Source: Artemia franciscana
Lineage: Eukaryota > Arthropoda > Branchiopoda > Anostraca > Artemiidae
Direction: 5' to 3'
Assembly: GCF_032884065.1 (NCBI RefSeq)
Contig: NC_088871.1
Span: 17,914,472-17,978,471 of the forward strand
Length of the DNA stretch: 64,000 nt
Shown: piece after piece, positions 60,952-64,000 of the stretch
Position numbering within the stretch: the first letter of the stretch is position 1
Layout: each line of letters begins with the position of its first letter
Notes under the pieces: model-generated
Database searches by the model: none
What the model was told of the DNA's origin: nothing
Seen by the model: the letters and a program-made list of their open reading frames with translations, nothing else
Translations under genes and position numbers: made by a program

Positions 60952-61337
60952 CCGTACGACGTGGGCATCGAAGTGGAAAAAAATGTCCACATTTTAAAAT
61001 GGAAACTGCAAAATTATAGATTAGCTTTTCAATAGTTATATACCAAATTGGTATTCCAGAACTTAGGTACGGCCAAATTTTGCCCCAATCAAAATTATCG
61101 TTTTGTAGAACAAAGAAATGAAAATTGAGAATTTACTAGAGTATAGTTTGTTTTGCTACTTTAAAATGACACTAGATCTTTCGACTTTCGTTCGTGTGAA
61201 CTCTTCCGATATTTTAAGACCACAAGTAAATTTACCGTGCGACGTGGGCATCGAAGTGGAATAAAATGTCCACATTTTAAAATGGAAACTGCAAAATTAT
61301 AGATTAGCTTTTCAACAGTTATAAACCAAATTGGTAT
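60952..61337. repeat. Direct repeat, two 103-bp copies 283 bp apart
   Basis: 60952-61054 and 61235-61337 differ at four positions. They share GACGTGGGCATCGAAGTGGA and AAATGGAAACTGCAAAATTA. They start 65 bp upstream of a Moira exon. The spacer contains ACACTAGATCTTTCGACTTT, which resembles the dominant repeat family. Confidence 0.8.
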
Positions 61338-61339
61338 AT

Positions 61340-62640
61340 AACTGTTGCTTTTTTTAACTGTGCTTTTTTAGCCTGGGGCTTGAGATCTCTGCTCAATATT
61401 TTGAGACATATTGAATTTGACAGTATAGTTTCCATCCAAGTCGTACCCCGTCTTTGGGGCACTTCTTCTCTCGTTCTCAAAGTATACAAATTTACTGCTA
61501 TGAGCGCATGGACAACTAAAAATAACTGAACCGTTATTATACAAAATAAATTTTTTAGTTATTTATTCCCTAACATGTCTTTAGCCTAAAGAAAAAGAAA
61601 CGAACCAGCATGTCTTTTATTTTTATAGAAGAGGTTTGACACCGGAATCGATCACTTACGGGTCATACCATGATTTGATCTTAATTATTTTTTGTCTGTT
61701 TTCTTCTCGTATTTTGTTGTGAACTTACACAACCGGAACAGTCACACTCTACGTTTTAACCAGTTATTAACTCTTTAAGGTGGACACAGGCAGTATTACC
61801 CTTCCGTCACTCTGTCACCATACCGCTGGAGCGTCCTGCGAGGAATAGAAGTTGAGAAAATCAGTCATATTTCTGTCTCTTGTGCGATCACAAAGAAGGT
61901 AGATAGACAATCGGATAAAAATCGATAAATCAATGTAAATTAAAGACGTTCCACAAGCTCCACAGACGACAGAAAACCCACTGATTCAGTTTACCGAGAA
62001 TTAGGCAAAAGACTGTGTCAACCGACTTTGGGGCTTTAGACACCTCTTTTCTCTAAGAAAAGACCCAATGACTTTCCCATAATAGTGGGAGCAAGCCTAT
62101 TTAATTCTTCATATTCGCTAGTGTTACTGTATAAGTAATCCATAATATCTAACCCTTTTGCATGGTTGCATACTATTTTAGGGAAAAATGTTCCATCACG
62201 CGGTAGAATAACTTCTGAAACTGGGTGATCATAAAAACAAGACTTCCATTGATTCTAAAACGTTTCCCTATCATAAAAATTGCTTGATGTCATTGCTGAC
62301 GTAAATGAGCTAAAATTATTATTTGGAGCACAAAATGGAAGCAGACAGCACTATTTTGGCGTGATTTGCGGGATGTTACTTCAAAGACAAACTAGATCTT
62401 GAAATTTCCGTTCAAATAAGTTCTCTTTCAATATTCTGCGATCACTAATTTAGGTTTATAGCTCCGCTCTAGGATTCTCGAAACTACTGGATTTGATGCT
62501 GTAACTTTTTCATCAAGATTCGAGTGGTTCAAAACTACCGAAAACGGAAACTTTGGAGCCAAACCTTCGAGAATTTTCAAAGGGCATTATTTTTTATAGG
62601 TCTTAAGAGGAAGGGGGAATAGGCGAGAGGGATTTCTATC
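61340..62640. other. Upstream Moira intron without recognised exon
   Basis: I looked on the minus strand for the SANT-domain exon and its RTQDEC/HFLRLPIEDPYLE block and did not find it. Confidence 0.5.
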
Positions 62641-63990
62641 CCCCAATCATAGGCAGCGCAATTGCGCTGGCTAAGTAAAGAACGATGTTGGCACAATGTT
62701 TTTTTTAAGACAAAGGTACTTCGTACAGAAGGATTTGTCATAAATACTTCAAAGGGTTCATTCGATTAAAGATTGCAAGTTCTAGTACCCTTTTTAATAG
62801 TGGAAAATGATTGGAGGTCAATCAGCCTCCCCCCCCGCTGATCATTTCACCAAATACATTCAGACCAAATCTTTAGATAGCCATTTTGTTTAGCGTAGTT
62901 GATAAACCCAGTAATTAAGTCTATGAAGATTACACCCTCCCACAAACACAGCCTTAGGGCAAGGTTTGTAACTATACCCTGGGGCATACAAGATTTTATA
63001 GAAAGGAGGGTCCTATAAACTTCGGCGGGGGTTCAAGAGTCAAAGTGATCAGAGGGCAGTTACTCCCACCAGGTCGCACTGTCCCGAAATATATCCAAAG
63101 AAATTTTGAGATATCCATTTTATTCAAAATAGTCCAAAGATCATATAACAAAACTTTTGGGGTAGAAACAAACCCCCAGAGCCTGGGGGCGAAGGCTTTA
63201 AGTTATGCTCCGGAACATTTAAGGTTTCTATGGAAGGAATGACTGTAAAAACCTAACAATAGGCTCATTTGGTTGAAAATTGAAAGTTCTAATTCCCTTT
63301 TAACAGTCAGAAGGAAAGGATGACGACTAGTCTACAATCCCCCCGACTAACCCTCTTTTCATCAAATGCATCTGAATGAGATTGTGAGATAGCCATTATG
63401 TTAAAAATCGTCCGAAGAACATGTAACAATGCCTACAGGGTTGACGCAACCCTGTATAGCCCTAAGGCAAGGGTTGCAAGTAATGCCCTGGGGGTATCTA
63501 AGGCTTTTGTGAAATAGATGGTCGCTTAAAGTTCGGATGGGACTCATTCAATTTAAAATTAGAAGTTACAATGCCCTCTTTAAGAGTTAAAAGTAATTGG
63601 AGAGCAACAAGCCCCCCCCCCCCCAGCCCATCATTTCCCCATATAAATCCAATCAAAATGTTTAGATAGCTATTTTGTTCAGCATAATTGAAGGGTCCAG
63701 GAATTATGCCTTTGAGGATGACAATACCCTGGGGGTAAATAGGGTTTCTATAGAAATGGTGATCGTATATACAACCACATGGGGCTCATTGGACTAAGAG
63801 TCAAAGTGATAAGAGAACAGCTATCCCCCTCCCCACACATACACAAGTGGTGTTTTCCCGAAACACATCCAAAAGAAATTTTGAGACAGCCATTTTGCTC
63901 AAAATAGTCTAAAATCATATTACAAAGCTTTTGGGATAGATAAACAGATACTACGAACAGATACTACTGTTTCTACGCCTACAACTACTA
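62640..63990. repeat. Degenerate tandem array, about 250-280-bp unit
   Basis: Related units start near 62758, 63022, 63263, 63541 and 63782. A-type units carry GGCTCATT, a GAAAGTTCTAATTCCCTTTT-like line and a C-run; B-type units (63022, 63782) carry CAAGAGTCAAAGTGAT or near it. Shared inner words are TTTTGAGATAGCCATTTTG and CCCTGGGG. It resembles the body of the dominant hairpin-ended family and continues past the window end. Confidence 0.65.
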
Positions 63991-64000
63991 CTACTATTAT

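Noticed and set aside
61340-64000. SANT or SWIRM exon of Moira
   Set aside because: Searched by eye on the minus strand for the known blocks; not found, so the exons are taken to lie outside the window.

Overview
The window is AT-rich, repeat-dense arthropod nuclear DNA: long introns, several families of fold-back and hairpin-ended repeats, (AT)n arrays, tRNA-derived SINEs and LINE remnants. A CCHamide-type neuropeptide precursor points to an arthropod. The dominant repeat, whose inner part reads AAACGAACAGAAATTACTCC, looks like one I associate with brine shrimp (Artemia). That species guess is from memory and is not verified. One 100-N assembly gap lies at 54373-54472.

Three host genes are supported. 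(1) 1473-6030, + strand: a three-exon CCHamide precursor with signal peptide, KR site, a disulfide-ring peptide ending GAHG, and a second KR site. (2) 32121-44987, + strand: four phase-matched exons giving a 518-residue coiled-coil protein that I do not recognise. (3) 60886-48420, - strand: the last five exons of the SWI/SNF (BAP/BAF) core subunit SMARCC/Moira; its SWIRM and SANT exons must lie beyond the right edge. Genes 2 and 3 converge tail to tail across about 3.4 kb.

The rest is mostly mobile-element debris. 0.5-2 kb: a hAT transposase scrap, then a SINE carrying a hAT-type MITE inside CCHamide intron 1. 7.7-10 kb: a fold-back element with tandem repeats next to its arms. 12.5-14.1 kb: a LINE ORF1 remnant split by a SINE. 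16.6-20 kb: an RTE-like LINE and a Penelope-like element, both on the minus strand. 20.3-23.1 kb: a minisatellite plus microsatellite element with a 3' hairpin, resembling a non-autonomous Helentron. 23.9-25.5, 40.0-41.2 and 58.0-58.7 kb: full or shortened copies of the dominant hairpin-ended family, with fragments elsewhere. 49.7-50.15 kb: a young fold-back element. 55.2-56.4 kb: an RNase H-bearing LINE remnant. 62.6-64 kb: a degenerate tandem array.

The strongest results are the CCHamide gene, the Moira exons, the nested MITE in a SINE with an 8-bp target duplication, and the two repeat families that share a terminal stem-loop plan. In the dominant family that stem shows a compensatory base-pair change.
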